Of a stretch of 49,709 nt of DNA, positions 9,084 through 17,454 are shown piece by piece (within the stretch, counting starts at the first letter, position 1; each line of letters starts with the position of its first letter). The position numbers and the translations under genes are program-made. The stretch is from Alphaproteobacteria bacterium (GTDB taxonomy: Bacteria; Pseudomonadota; Alphaproteobacteria; TMED109), in NCBI GenBank assembly GCA_022825235.1, contig JAJDYI010000071.1, positions 1 through 49,709 of the forward strand, read 5' to 3'. The notes under the pieces were generated by a model. That model did no database searches and had not been told where the DNA came from. It saw nothing but the letters and a program-made list of their open reading frames with translations.

Positions 9084-10424
9084 CTATAGTGGTTCGTCGT
9101 GGGCGAGCCATTTTGTGCGTACCGGGTACTTGCAGCGGCGAAGCCACAGATCCATATGCGGTTGCAGCGGCGCCTCCGGTGCGTGGTGCTCAACGGCGAT
9201 TGTGCCTTTGAGGTCGCGCTCCTGCCAAACGCTGATGCGCGCCTCCCCTGCGCCCTCGTGTTGGTCGTAAACCCGCATTCTGAGATGCCATTGAACCGAT
9301 CGGTCGCGATTCGCCGCGAACTCGCGAGTTTCCTTGACTTCGTAGCCGGCAACGCTGGCATGGTGCCAAATGTCGCGGAGCCTTCCGTCGGCGTTGTCCT
9401 CGGGCGCAACTCGCGTTGCACCTGGCGGGGCATCATTCCTCGATTCGCTCTGTAGAGGCCAGGCCACATTCTCAAAGCGCACAGTCTCCGGGTTCCACCG
9501 CACGCTCTCGCCGGTGGGGAAGTATCCGAGCGCGCGTCTCGCGAAGGTGGGTAACGCACCGCGCATCCCTTGTCTCGCGTCGTGCGACAACTGTCTCAGA
9601 CACGCGGTGAGTGTCCTTCGCATCGCCTCGCTTCCCTCGCGTTCGGGCACTTCGAGATACTTCTCTTGATGGCCGAGGAGGGCAGCCGTGTTATTCACCA
9701 TGCGCGAGCCCGACGGTGCCCACCGTCTCAATTCTTCTCTGATAGGCGAAATCGGGTCGCCGTTCTCCGCCGCGCGCAGCTCGTAGTCCATGCAGGCGCG
9801 CTCCAGACAGTCGCTGAGGCCAAACCTGACTTCCTCGTCGGCCCTGCGAGCGCCGGCGCGGTGAGGTATTTCCTCGCGCTTCTCGCAGAGACGGATGAGC
9901 GAAGCCCAGATCGCGAGCATCGCGTCCGCGCTATTGGGCGGCGGGAGATGTTCCTGAATGAGGCAGTAGCGCCAGTCCAGATGTCCGTCGTTGCCATCTC
10001 CCTGAATGCGGTCGAGGAACTCCCCGCATGTCGGGAACGTGAAGTAGTCGTAAAGCGACTGCCACACCGCGTAGTCGTGTTCGACGGCCTCCTTCGTCTG
10101 GGGATCCAGCCGCGAGAAGAGGGTGCCGAGTTGGTGTATGCGGTATTTCGTACGTTGGTCGGATTCCTCCTGAGGATCCTCCACGATGCCTTTCTTGACG
10201 AGCAGTTCGTCGACGGTGAGATCCTTCTGGAGCGCGATGAGGTACTTGAGCGTCTGTTCGATGCCGGAGTAGGTAGCCCCGACTGTGAGCCACTGTTGGG
10301 CTAGGGCTACGTCTCCGAGAAGCTCGATGTACGCTGGTTTGCGTGTGTGGTTTTCGAGAGTCTCCGTGAAGGCGGTTTGCAGGCGCAGCGTGATCGCTAC
10401 TCGCGCGTCGTCGTCAATGGGCAT
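9084..10424 (-). CDS. Hypothetical protein with HEPN-like N-terminal region
   Basis: A 446-aa protein with no clear family. The first 150 residues have the look of a HEPN helical bundle: SGIEQTLKYLIALQK resembles the long second helix, and RTKYRIHQLGTLFSRL carries an R-x5-H motif followed by the H-x-L-x-x-L pattern common in HEPN proteins. HEPN domains are often RNA-cutting toxins or their non-catalytic partners. The remaining 300 residues, rich in Trp and Arg, show no motif I can place. It begins with ATG 10424 and has no close partner on the same strand (gaps of 250 and 160 nt). The HEPN reading is an inference; the protein could be something else. Confidence 0.5.
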   Translation of the reverse strand: MPIDDDARVAITLRLQTAFTETLENHTRKPAYIELLGDVALAQQWLTVGATYSGIEQTLKYLIALQKDLTVDELLVKKGIVEDPQEESDQRTKYRIHQLGTLFSRLDPQTKEAVEHDYAVWQSLYDYFTFPTCGEFLDRIQGDGNDGHLDWRYCLIQEHLPPPNSADAMLAIWASLIRLCEKREEIPHRAGARRADEEVRFGLSDCLERACMDYELRAAENGDPISPIREELRRWAPSGSRMVNNTAALLGHQEKYLEVPEREGSEAMRRTLTACLRQLSHDARQGMRGALPTFARRALGYFPTGESVRWNPETVRFENVAWPLQSESRNDAPPGATRVAPEDNADGRLRDIWHHASVAGYEVKETREFAANRDRSVQWHLRMRVYDQHEGAGEARISVWQERDLKGTIAVEHHAPEAPLQPHMDLWLRRCKYPVRTKWLAHDEPL

Positions 10425-10588
10425 ACCGTGTCTCGTTTGTCGTGGACTTGAGTAGATGTTGTTCGGCGTCGCCGTTCAAATCTGAAGGACAGAAGAAAAT
10501 CAACACGTTGCCCCGTTGATCGACGTCGAAGCAGAGCAGAAAATTTGTTGACACCCCTTCAATAGTTGCGGACAGCGTCTTTGATTCA

Positions 10589-11485
10589 TCATTTCTTCGA
10601 AGTCAACACACGAGCGAGATCATTTGCAGCAGCTTGTACGACAAGCCAGCTTATTCCACATGTGTCCGCATCAGGATTGGCCCGCAATGCCAATTGCTGG
10701 TATGGGTGAATGAGGTTCCGAAACTCTCTCAGAGCGTGAGAAAAGCGTTTGACATCCAGATCTATCCAACCCACAGAATGAGCAACATCTATCATTTGAG
10801 ATAATGTCCAATCTGGAAACTCTTTCACTTTTCCGGTAGTGTCTTTGGGTGCAGATTTTGAACGATTTGCTACCTCAGGACGGTGCATAAGAACGCCCAA
10901 CAATAGTCCTTCTAGCAGGCTGCCCATGGCGATTGTGGCTGAAAGATATGCCTCGTTGTCTACGCATAGTTGGGCTTCACGCCAGCGTAAGTCCAGCAAG
11001 CCACCAACGCCTACATCGAGACCCAAGGCGAGGAAATCGGGTGGGGGCTGTGGGACTAGTTCTTCTTCTCCATCACCCGCACCTAAGTCAAAGTCAATTG
11101 GAACGGGCACGATGAGTGGCTGTCCATTCTTGAAGTCGATGCGTAGGCCTTCAAGCTGAAAAATATGGTTGAGAGTGTCAATCGCTTTTCTTGTTGAGGG
11201 GGCATCACTTCGATACTCGCGGGGTGAAGCTAGGCGCAATATGACTTTCCTAAGTTCGTCTGGTGTGCATTGTTGCAAAGCGCTCAAGGTCCACCACTTG
11301 CGCGTTGACCCGTCGTGAACAAATCGGGGGAGACCAGCGGTTTGGAAGAACCGCGTGAGCATGCTGCTCGACCGATAGACGGGGGCCGTGTCTTCGTCGT
11401 CCCCACAAATGAACTCGGCGAGTGCCTCAAGCGCCTGCTCATCCAAGGTTGAAGGTCCTTCTGTGTGCCTGGTAAACCATGACAA
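10589..11485 (-). CDS. AbiJ-like abortive infection protein with C-terminal HEPN domain
   Basis: A 298-aa protein. The N-terminal 110 residues (LTRFFQTAGLPRFVHDGSTR, then ELRKVILRLASPREYR) resemble the AbiJ N-terminal domains. The C-terminal half has the Abi-type helical pattern EAYLSATIAMGSLLEGLLLG and ends with LREFRNLIHPYQQ, an R-x6-H HEPN motif. By family this is an abortive-infection effector, probably an RNase held off until infection. The frame opens with TTG 11485, with no strong ribosome site; the next Met is at residue 42, inside the conserved region, so TTG is the better start. Its base composition is more AT-rich than the integrase beside it. Confidence 0.65.
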   Translation of the reverse strand: MSWFTRHTEGPSTLDEQALEALAEFICGDDEDTAPVYRSSSMLTRFFQTAGLPRFVHDGSTRKWWTLSALQQCTPDELRKVILRLASPREYRSDAPSTRKAIDTLNHIFQLEGLRIDFKNGQPLIVPVPIDFDLGAGDGEEELVPQPPPDFLALGLDVGVGGLLDLRWREAQLCVDNEAYLSATIAMGSLLEGLLLGVLMHRPEVANRSKSAPKDTTGKVKEFPDWTLSQMIDVAHSVGWIDLDVKRFSHALREFRNLIHPYQQLALRANPDADTCGISWLVVQAAANDLARVLTSKK

Positions 11486-11735
11486 GTCGCTGGTGCGACC
11501 GGCTCTCTACCGACTTGTTACTTGATTGCCCGCTGTGTCGCCAGCTATAGCCCAAATGGCACGATCAGATAGCGGGGTCCCGTCTAGGCGCTGCCGCGCG
11601 TTGGGATTTCGACGCCCACGGGGTCGCTCCACGAGTCGTGTATGGGTGAGCGGCGGCAGCACGACGTAGCGTGGAAGAACTGCCGGATTGTCCAAGACCG
11701 CGTGGCTGGTCGTGTGCAGCGTTAATTGTGTGCGC

Positions 11736-12920
11736 TCATTGCTTAGCGGTTTCTTCGAGGCCTTGATTAGACGACAGATTCCCTCCGATGCTCCCGGTGA
11801 TGCGCGCTGCGGCGTTCTGAATGGAATCCCGAGCCAGGTGAGCGTACCGCGCGGTGGTTTGCACCTGCGTGTGACCCAGCAGCTTGCCGATCATCGTGAG
11901 GCTCTCGCCCAAGGCCAGCGCCCGCGATGCATACGAATGTCTGAGGTCATGAATTCGCACGTCCTCCAGCCCGGCGCGCTCGCGGATGCGCCGCCAGGGG
12001 CGCTGCAGATCGGTGATGTGGGAGCCCGGCAGCCGGCCGCGGATGACCCAGGGGTTGTCCTCCTCGCGGGGCAGGGCCGCCAGTACGGCGCGGGCCTCGG
12101 GCCCGAGCGGCACGATCCGCCCCCCGGTCTTCGCGTCGGGTAATTCGATGCAATCGTCCCTGACGTATTCCCAGCGCAGGAACTGGATCTCCGACAGCCG
12201 GCAGCCGGTCAGCAGCAACAGGCGGAAGGCGGCGACCGCTGACGGCATCTCGCTCTCGGCCTCCGCCAGAACCTCGCCCAGCCGCTCGGTCTCCTCGGGC
12301 GACAGGAACCGCTCGCGCTTGCTCTCCTTGTAGCGCTTGACGTGCCGGCAGGGATTGGACCCGTCCGGCCGCAGGCCCCAGATTTCGGCGAGCGAGAACA
12401 TCTTTGAGAGCACGCCCAGCGTCCGGTTCGCCTGGTAGGGCTTGTCGCGCAGATCGAAGTGCAGCTTGGCGATATCCTTGCGTTCCACGCTGGCGATCCG
12501 CATCCCGCCGATCGCAGGGTCGATGAACAACTCCACCGACCGCCGGTATTCCCCCTGGGTGCTGGACTTGCAATGGACGGGGACATACTCCTCGAGGAAG
12601 CGCCGGCCGAGATCGGCCATGACCGGCTCCGCCTCCCGCTTCGCATCGGCGTCGCGCGGGTCGATGCCCTTCTTCGCCTGGGCCAGGATCTCCAGCGCCG
12701 CGGCCCTCGCCTCGTCGGCGGTGATGCGGCCGTGCTGGCCGATGGTGAACCAGCGCAGCTTGCCGCGCACGCGGGTCTGGAGGACATAGTTCTTCCTGCC
12801 CGACTTCCGGATGCGGAGGGCGAATCCGGTCAGCTCGCCGTCCCAGTAGATAGTATCGGCGCCGTTCGGCTTGATGGCCTCGACGGCGCGCCGGGTGAGC
12901 TTGGGAATGCGGTTTGGCAT
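11736..12920 (-). CDS. P4-type tyrosine integrase
   Basis: A 394-aa site-specific recombinase. Residues 1-85 form the arm-type DNA-binding domain of the DUF4102 class (LTGFALRIRKSGRKNYVLQ). The core-binding domain follows, then the catalytic domain with Arg in LTGCRLSEI, His-x-x-Arg in HDLRHSYAS, His in LLGHTQ and the nucleophile Tyr in TARYAHL. All catalytic residues are present. ATG 12920 was chosen over TTG 12977 because MPNRIPKLTRRAVEAI is the usual start of this family. It lies next to the tRNA-fMet fragment and reads away from it, and it is the likely integrase of the left island. Confidence 0.92.
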   Translation of the reverse strand: MPNRIPKLTRRAVEAIKPNGADTIYWDGELTGFALRIRKSGRKNYVLQTRVRGKLRWFTIGQHGRITADEARAAALEILAQAKKGIDPRDADAKREAEPVMADLGRRFLEEYVPVHCKSSTQGEYRRSVELFIDPAIGGMRIASVERKDIAKLHFDLRDKPYQANRTLGVLSKMFSLAEIWGLRPDGSNPCRHVKRYKESKRERFLSPEETERLGEVLAEAESEMPSAVAAFRLLLLTGCRLSEIQFLRWEYVRDDCIELPDAKTGGRIVPLGPEARAVLAALPREEDNPWVIRGRLPGSHITDLQRPWRRIRERAGLEDVRIHDLRHSYASRALALGESLTMIGKLLGHTQVQTTARYAHLARDSIQNAAARITGSIGGNLSSNQGLEETAKQ

Positions 12921-13109
12921 GGGACAGAATTCTTGACGACGGAAGGGCAGTCTAGCAAGCTGGCAAACTATTGGCAAACACTTTGGATGGTTTCGCAGCG
13001 CAGGGGAGGCGGCGCATGCGTCCGCAAGAAATTGAAAAACTTCAATATATCAGCAGTTTGTCAACACTCAGTCGTCGTCAGCGCATCTGAGGCGCAGTTT
13101 GTGGTCACA

Positions 13110-13154
13110 CTCATAACCTGAAGGTCGTAGGTTCAAATCCTACCCCCGCAACCA
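13110..13154 (+). other. 3' fragment of initiator tRNA-Met gene (attachment site)
   Basis: These 45 nt match the 3' part of a bacterial initiator tRNA-Met: the anticodon loop CTCATAACC, variable region AAGGTC, T-arm with GGTTCAAATCC, acceptor strand and encoded CCA (13152-13154). The bases before 13110 do not pair as an anticodon stem and the 5' half is absent, so this is an attachment duplicate, not a working tRNA. The crossover probably lies in the anticodon loop. Confidence 0.88.
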
Positions 13155-14793
13155 CCGAGACCGACATCTCCGACACGGGGATGTCGGTCTTTTTCTTTTC
13201 GGCCCCGTTTCCCGTCCATTCGAGGATGGTTCCGAGATCGCCGTGCAGCACGGCGTCCATCTCGGCCCATTTCTCGCTGGGGGTGAGCACGATGCGCTCG
13301 ATCAGACCCCGGATGGCGGTCGCCGCCGCGTCGCGGTCCTCCGGATGGTCCAGCGCGTCCGCAAGCCGCGCTACCCTACGCCGGTAGATGTCCGCGATGT
13401 TGGGGTGGATGTCCGGGAGGTCGGCGGGCACCGCTGACAGCCGCTCGTTGAGCTCGTCCTGGCGCGCTTCGAGCTCGCGCAGCCGGTCCACCATCCCACG
13501 GACATAGCCGCCGTCCTCGATGACCGCGATCATCGATGCGATCTTCTTCTCGACGTCGGCGAGCTCCTTCCGGTCGCTCGCGCCTGAGGCGCGGCGCTCG
13601 CGGTTGATCCGGTTGGTCTCCTCGGCATAGGCGCGCATCGCCTCCGCGGCCGCTTCCGGCGCCATCAGCCGGTCCTTCAGACCGGACAGCACCCGCTCCT
13701 CGATGACCGAGCGGCGGATGCCCCTGCCGTTTGAGCAGGTGCCGGTCATGATGTGGTTCGAGCAGCCGTAGCGGTCCTGGCCGCGCATGGAGTAGGGGCC
13801 GCCGCAGACGCCACATTGGAGCAGGCCCGAGAGCAGGTGGCGGGGCCGGTGGGCGCCGTTCAGCCGGTTGGCGCGCGCGGCTTGCGTGGCCTCGATGACG
13901 GTGGCGTATTGCTCCGTAATCTCGCCCTGACGGTCCTTCACCGCCTTCCACAGTTCGTCGTCGACGATGCGCAGTTCGGGGACTTCCGCGACGATCCACT
14001 CCTCCGGCGGGTTGATCCGCGACACCCGCTTGCCCGTCTCCGGGTTCTTGACGTAGCGAAGGCGGTTCCAGACCAGCCGGCCGATGTAGAGCTCGTTGTT
14101 GATCAGGCCGGTGCCGCGCTTCGCGTGACCCCGGATGGTGGTATCCATCCAGAGTTTGCCCGAGGGGCCGGGGATGCCTTCTCCATTCAGGCGCCGCGCG
14201 ATCGCGCGCGGGCTCGCGCCGTCGGCGAAGTCCTGGAACACCCGGCGCACGATCTCCGCTTCCGTCTCGTTGATCGTGCGTTCGCCCCGCACCGGATCGC
14301 CGGTCCCGTCGATCGACTTCACCACGTCGTAGCCGTAGCAGAGACCGCCGCCGGAGCGGCCCTGTTCGACCCTGCCCCGAAGCCCCCGGTGGGTCTTCGC
14401 CGCGAGGTCCTTCAGGAACAGCGCGTTCATCGTCCCCTTGAGCCCGACATGGAGCTCGTCGATTTCGCCTTCCGACAGGGTAACGATCATTACTCCGGCG
14501 AAACGCAGGTGCTTGTATAGCGTCGCCACGTCGGCCTGGTCGCGGCTCACCCGGTCGAGCGCCTCGGCGACCAGGATCTCGAACATCCCCCGGCGCGCGT
14601 CCTCCAGCAGCGCCTGGATGCCCGGACGCAGGATCATGCTGTCGCCGGAGATCGCCGAATCCTTGTACGCGCCCACCACCTTCCAGCCCTCGCGCGCAGC
14701 GCGCTCGCGGCAGACCCGGAACTGGTCCTCGATCGAGGCCGCCCGCTGCTGGTCGGAGGAGTAGCGGGCGTAGAGCGCGGCGCGCAGGGTCAT
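13111..14793 (-). CDS. Large serine recombinase
   Basis: A 560-aa resolvase/invertase-type integrase. The N-terminal catalytic domain begins LYARYSSDQQ, with the nucleophilic Ser at residue 12 or 13. A Recombinase domain lies near residues 155-280, a zinc ribbon follows (CGVCGGPYSMRGQDRYGC, then C-x5-C), then a coiled-coil segment (RKELADVEKKIASMI). The start at 14793 has AGGAG upstream, better than the upstream in-frame codon at 14823. The last 13 codons (VAGVGFEPTTFRL) are the antisense reading of the tRNA-fMet fragment, and the codons before them cross the tRNA terminator. Gene and attachment site therefore share DNA, which identifies this as the integrase of an element to the right of the fragment. 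Confidence 0.92.
   Translation of the reverse strand: MTLRAALYARYSSDQQRAASIEDQFRVCRERAAREGWKVVGAYKDSAISGDSMILRPGIQALLEDARRGMFEILVAEALDRVSRDQADVATLYKHLRFAGVMIVTLSEGEIDELHVGLKGTMNALFLKDLAAKTHRGLRGRVEQGRSGGGLCYGYDVVKSIDGTGDPVRGERTINETEAEIVRRVFQDFADGASPRAIARRLNGEGIPGPSGKLWMDTTIRGHAKRGTGLINNELYIGRLVWNRLRYVKNPETGKRVSRINPPEEWIVAEVPELRIVDDELWKAVKDRQGEITEQYATVIEATQAARANRLNGAHRPRHLLSGLLQCGVCGGPYSMRGQDRYGCSNHIMTGTCSNGRGIRRSVIEERVLSGLKDRLMAPEAAAEAMRAYAEETNRINRERRASGASDRKELADVEKKIASMIAVIEDGGYVRGMVDRLRELEARQDELNERLSAVPADLPDIHPNIADIYRRRVARLADALDHPEDRDAAATAIRGLIERIVLTPSEKWAEMDAVLHGDLGTILEWTGNGAEKKKTDIPVSEMSVSVVAGVGFEPTTFRL
13158..13199 (+). terminator. Rho-independent terminator behind the tRNA fragment
   Basis: An 11-bp perfect stem (AGACCGACATC 13158-13168 with GATGTCGGTCT 13180-13190) is followed by a T-rich run to 13199. 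It reads in the tRNA direction and sits inside the 3' coding end of the serine recombinase. Confidence 0.8.
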
Positions 14794-14806
14794 GTCTTCC
14801 GGTCTC

Positions 14807-15028
14807 CTATTTCTCGCCGGCATCCTTCGCCGGCGCGTTGTCGTTGGCGGCGTCGAGCCTGTCCAGCTCCTCGCGCGCGATGCGCCGGCCGATGATCCGG
14901 GCCAGCGTCATCACGGCGGTATCGATCCGCGTCTCCGCCCCGCCGCCTGCCCCGGACCCCGAGCCGGGGTTGTCGTTCGCCGCCACGCCGCGCATGGCAA
15001 TAATCCCGCGATCCTCGCTCTCCGCCAT
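14807..15028 (-). CDS. Small protein upstream of the serine recombinase
   Basis: A 73-aa protein that stops 13 nt before the recombinase start, so the two form an operon. The chain has two low-complexity 'AANDN' stretches around a short helical core (VMTLARIIGRRIAREELDRL). I recall similar 'ANDN' small proteins beside serine recombinases in Alphaproteobacteria. A role as recombination directionality or accessory factor is possible but only suggested by position. No known domain is seen. Confidence 0.6.
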   Translation of the reverse strand: MAESEDRGIIAMRGVAANDNPGSGSGAGGGAETRIDTAVMTLARIIGRRIAREELDRLDAANDNAPAKDAGEK

Positions 15029-15261
15029 CCTCTCGCGCCTCCCGCAACACTACGCTCCCGGGAGTCGATTTGGACCCGCGATTCGGCCATGTCAAACGCT
15101 GCCGGTAGGGGATTTCCTGCATGGAATCAGTCCCTTGCGTAGCGCATGGGGCGCAAGTGGGGACAGGCGCGGCCTGGGGTATGATCAAAAAAAATGTGCA
15201 GATCATCGTGTCACCCGCCCGCTTGCCGGGAATCCGTGTCCGCACGGTTGGCCGTCCCCGG

Positions 15262-15843
15262 TCAGTCTTCAATCTCTACCTCACCAAGATCTTCTCCGAT
15301 CCGCCGATAGACGGATCGGGACAGGTGGGTCAAGCTACCGTAGTTGCGATTGTGCTTCGGCGGCTCCTTCGCGTGCTGCTCCCACTGTCGTGGAGTGACC
15401 TTGTACAGGTTGAACGTGCCCCCGACTGCCTGCGATGCGCAGATGATGTAGTCCACGCGATCGCGCATCGTGTTCGTGAGGCCGCATTGAGAGGTCGCCG
15501 GTTTCGCGCACTTGATCGCGACACGTTTGCCATCGAGCATGAATTCATTGGCCATCGGCTGGTCGGCAGCCTTTTCGGCTTCGAGTACCGCCGCGATCTT
15601 CCGTGCGGTCCGGATGCCCCACTTCTGGGCCCGCTGTCCCGACGCCGTGTCCTGTTTCCCGGATGAATCCGCTTTCGCCGACAGTGGCAATTCGCCCGGC
15701 GCCATACCGCTATCCGAGAGCGCCTGCTCCACAAGCACCGCAATGGCCATGGAGCGCGTCAAGTCCTGTTCCCGGGCGAACCTGTCTACGCCCGCGAGCA
15801 CATGTTCTGGAATTCGTACGCCCAAGGTTTGACTGCCCACCAC
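15262..15843 (-). CDS. Ribbon-helix-helix regulator with unknown C-terminal domain
   Basis: A 193-aa protein. Residues 5-45 fit a ribbon-helix-helix fold: the strand LGVRIPEHVLAGVDRF and a helix with TRSMAIAVLVEQAL. The C-terminal 100 residues (KRVAIKCAKP, then YIICASQAVGGTFNLYKVTP) look like a small alpha/beta sensor or nuclease-like fold that I cannot name. It starts with GTG 15843. The promoter has a consensus -35 and is framed by two copies of GGTGCACAC 41 bp apart, a good arrangement for binding by its own RHH domain. It is the first gene past the recombinase operon and could control the element. Confidence 0.65.
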   Translation of the reverse strand: MVGSQTLGVRIPEHVLAGVDRFAREQDLTRSMAIAVLVEQALSDSGMAPGELPLSAKADSSGKQDTASGQRAQKWGIRTARKIAAVLEAEKAADQPMANEFMLDGKRVAIKCAKPATSQCGLTNTMRDRVDYIICASQAVGGTFNLYKVTPRQWEQHAKEPPKHNRNYGSLTHLSRSVYRRIGEDLGEVEIED

Positions 15844-15871
15844 GATCTGTTCCCCATGTGCTTTAGCCGAT

Positions 15872-15921
15872 GGTGCACACCCTATGAGACCGGAGCAAGT
15901 GTGTCAACAGGGGGTGCACAC
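15872..15921 (-). promoter_or_regulatory. Promoter and repeat operators of the RHH gene
   Basis: On the minus strand, -35 TTGACA (15907-15902) and -10 TAGGGT (15884-15879) are 17 nt apart. Direct repeats GGTGCACAC at 15872-15880 and 15913-15921 bracket the promoter, about four helical turns apart. Autorepression by the RHH protein is inferred. Confidence 0.6.
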
Positions 15922-16094
15922 GCCTGCGAAATCTCGAATGACAACCCCTCCATACCCGAAAATGGCTGCAATCATCACAGGACCGCCGGACGGATCGTAC
16001 TTCCCGCCGGCTCCAAGACCTTCACCGCCCCAAGGGCGGAAGGTAGAAAGGCCATTCGAAACGTATTTCGGTCACGGGGAAAAGGTTATCCAGG

Positions 16095-16943
16095 ATGACA
16101 TACCCGGTTTCAGGATTGGACAACGGCACGCATACATCCACGACGGTCAAATGGTACGATCCGGCGAAGGGTTACGGTTTCCTCGTTCCCGACGACAGCT
16201 CTCCCGACATCTACTGCCGGGCTCCGGCCTTGGCCGCGGTCGGCCTCGAAACTCTGCTCGCCGGGGCGGTGGTCGCCTGCGAGACGGCGCAAGGCCTGCG
16301 CGGTCCCGAGGTTTCACGGATTATTTCGGTCGACTTTTCCGCCGCAGCGCCCCGCCAAGCGTCCTTCGCCAATGCGCAGGGTAACGGACGCATGGCCACT
16401 AGTCCCGGCACGGTCGAAGTCAGCCCCGCCGCGTCCGGCCGCACGATCCGGGCCATCGTCAAGTGGTTTCACCCGGTCAAGGGCTATGGCTTCCTGGAGC
16501 CCGAGGACGGCTCCGCCGATGTGTTCTGCCACCTGACCGCCGCGCAGGCGTCGGGCTACGACACGCTGCCCCAGGGCGCGGCGGTGAGCTGCGAGATCGT
16601 GCAGGGCGACCGGGGGCCGCAGGTTTCGCGGATCCTGTCGGTCGAACCGGCAACCGGGACCGTCCCGACGGACCGCGGCCAGCCTTTCTACGCCCGGTAC
16701 CCGAGCCCGCAAGCCGCGGCGCCGGTGTCTTCGGTTACGGAGTTGCCGGGGACGGTCAAGTTCTTCGACCCGGCAAGGGGGTTCGGCTTCGTCGTGCCGG
16801 ACGATGGCGACCGTGAGGTGTACGTCCATTCCAGCGTGCTGTTCCGCTCCGGCATGACCGACCTGGCTCCGGGGCAGCGCGTCTTCGTGCGCGCCGAAAG
16901 CGTGCCTCGCGGGCTTCAGGCTACGAACATCGAGCCGTTGTAA
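16095..16943 (+). CDS. Protein with three tandem cold-shock domains
   Basis: A 282-aa protein made of three cold-shock (CSD) modules at about residues 15-75, 115-180 and 215-282, joined by Pro/Ala-rich linkers. Each has an RNP1-like strand: KGYGFL, KGYGFL and RGFGFV. RNP2 is canonical only in the third (VYVHSS); the second reads VFCHLT and the first IYCRAP, so the first two have changed RNA-contact residues. CSD proteins bind single-stranded RNA or DNA; alphaproteobacterial ones often have one or two modules, and three is unusual. Two of the modules start with a near-identical VKWxxPxKGYGF block, indicating internal duplication. A 92-aa gene follows 41 nt later on the same strand. Confidence 0.85.
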   Translation: MTYPVSGLDNGTHTSTTVKWYDPAKGYGFLVPDDSSPDIYCRAPALAAVGLETLLAGAVVACETAQGLRGPEVSRIISVDFSAAAPRQASFANAQGNGRMATSPGTVEVSPAASGRTIRAIVKWFHPVKGYGFLEPEDGSADVFCHLTAAQASGYDTLPQGAAVSCEIVQGDRGPQVSRILSVEPATGTVPTDRGQPFYARYPSPQAAAPVSSVTELPGTVKFFDPARGFGFVVPDDGDREVYVHSSVLFRSGMTDLAPGQRVFVRAESVPRGLQATNIEPL

Positions 16944-16984
16944 GCGGGCCGGCCGAGCCCAGTGCAGCCGAAGGGGAGGAAGCC

Positions 16985-17263
16985 ATGAACGACCCGGACG
17001 TGCCGCAGTCGGCGTCGCCGGAGGAGGAAGCCCGGATCGCCGAGACACCGGCGCTCTTCGCGAACAAGGTCTATATCTCGCCCATGCCGGGCGGCGCGAA
17101 GATCACCTTCGCCGAGGCGCGTCGGGTCTCGGACGAGGACCGGGCGTCGCCGCGCGCGGCAGTGTTCCTGCAACACGCCGATCTCGCCGTTCTGCGCCGG
17201 CTCCTCGACTGGACGGCAGCTGCCGATCCGCAAACGGACGCCGCCGGCCGTTCAATGCACTGA
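16985..17263 (+). CDS. Small hypothetical protein (92 aa)
   Basis: Starts 41 nt after the triple cold-shock gene behind a strong GGGGAGGAAG ribosome site, so it is probably co-transcribed. The core (FANKVYISPMPGGAKITFAEA, then RAAVFLQHADLAVLRRLLD) looks like a compact alpha/beta domain of a type I have seen in alphaproteobacterial small proteins, but I cannot give a function. There is no signal peptide or membrane segment. Confidence 0.65.
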   Translation: MNDPDVPQSASPEEEARIAETPALFANKVYISPMPGGAKITFAEARRVSDEDRASPRAAVFLQHADLAVLRRLLDWTAAADPQTDAAGRSMH

Positions 17264-17454
17264 TCCGCAGGGTGCCGCTGAGGACCGGCGAGCATGTAGA
17301 CCATACAAACAAACAGCCGACGGCGGGCTAGGCTCACTTTGGAGGCGGCCCCCGATTCGATAGTCAGCGCGGGTGTAACAAGCCTGCTGGTAACGTAGGG
17401 GACTAGCGTGGTCCGGCAGCTGCACCGAAATGCGAAAGCCAGTGAGAGGGTGAC

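Larger units (their letters stand above)
1..13154. mobile_element. Genomic island integrated at initiator tRNA-Met (right part only)
   Basis: The right boundary is visible: a 3' fragment of an initiator tRNA-Met gene at 13110-13154, with a P4-type tyrosine integrase about 190 nt to its left. Between the window edge and this fragment every recognisable gene is of accessory type (NACHT remnant, TPR protein, AbiE pair, AlbA_2 protein, two HEPN-like proteins, integrase). The intact tRNA and the left boundary would lie before position 1. The extent is inferred from the attachment fragment and gene content. Only the fragment and the integrase are seen directly. Confidence 0.5.

Noticed and set aside
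13111-13152. GVGFEPTTFRL as a conserved protein domain
   Set aside because: It is the antisense reading of a tRNA 3' end, which is why it recurs in annotated proteins.
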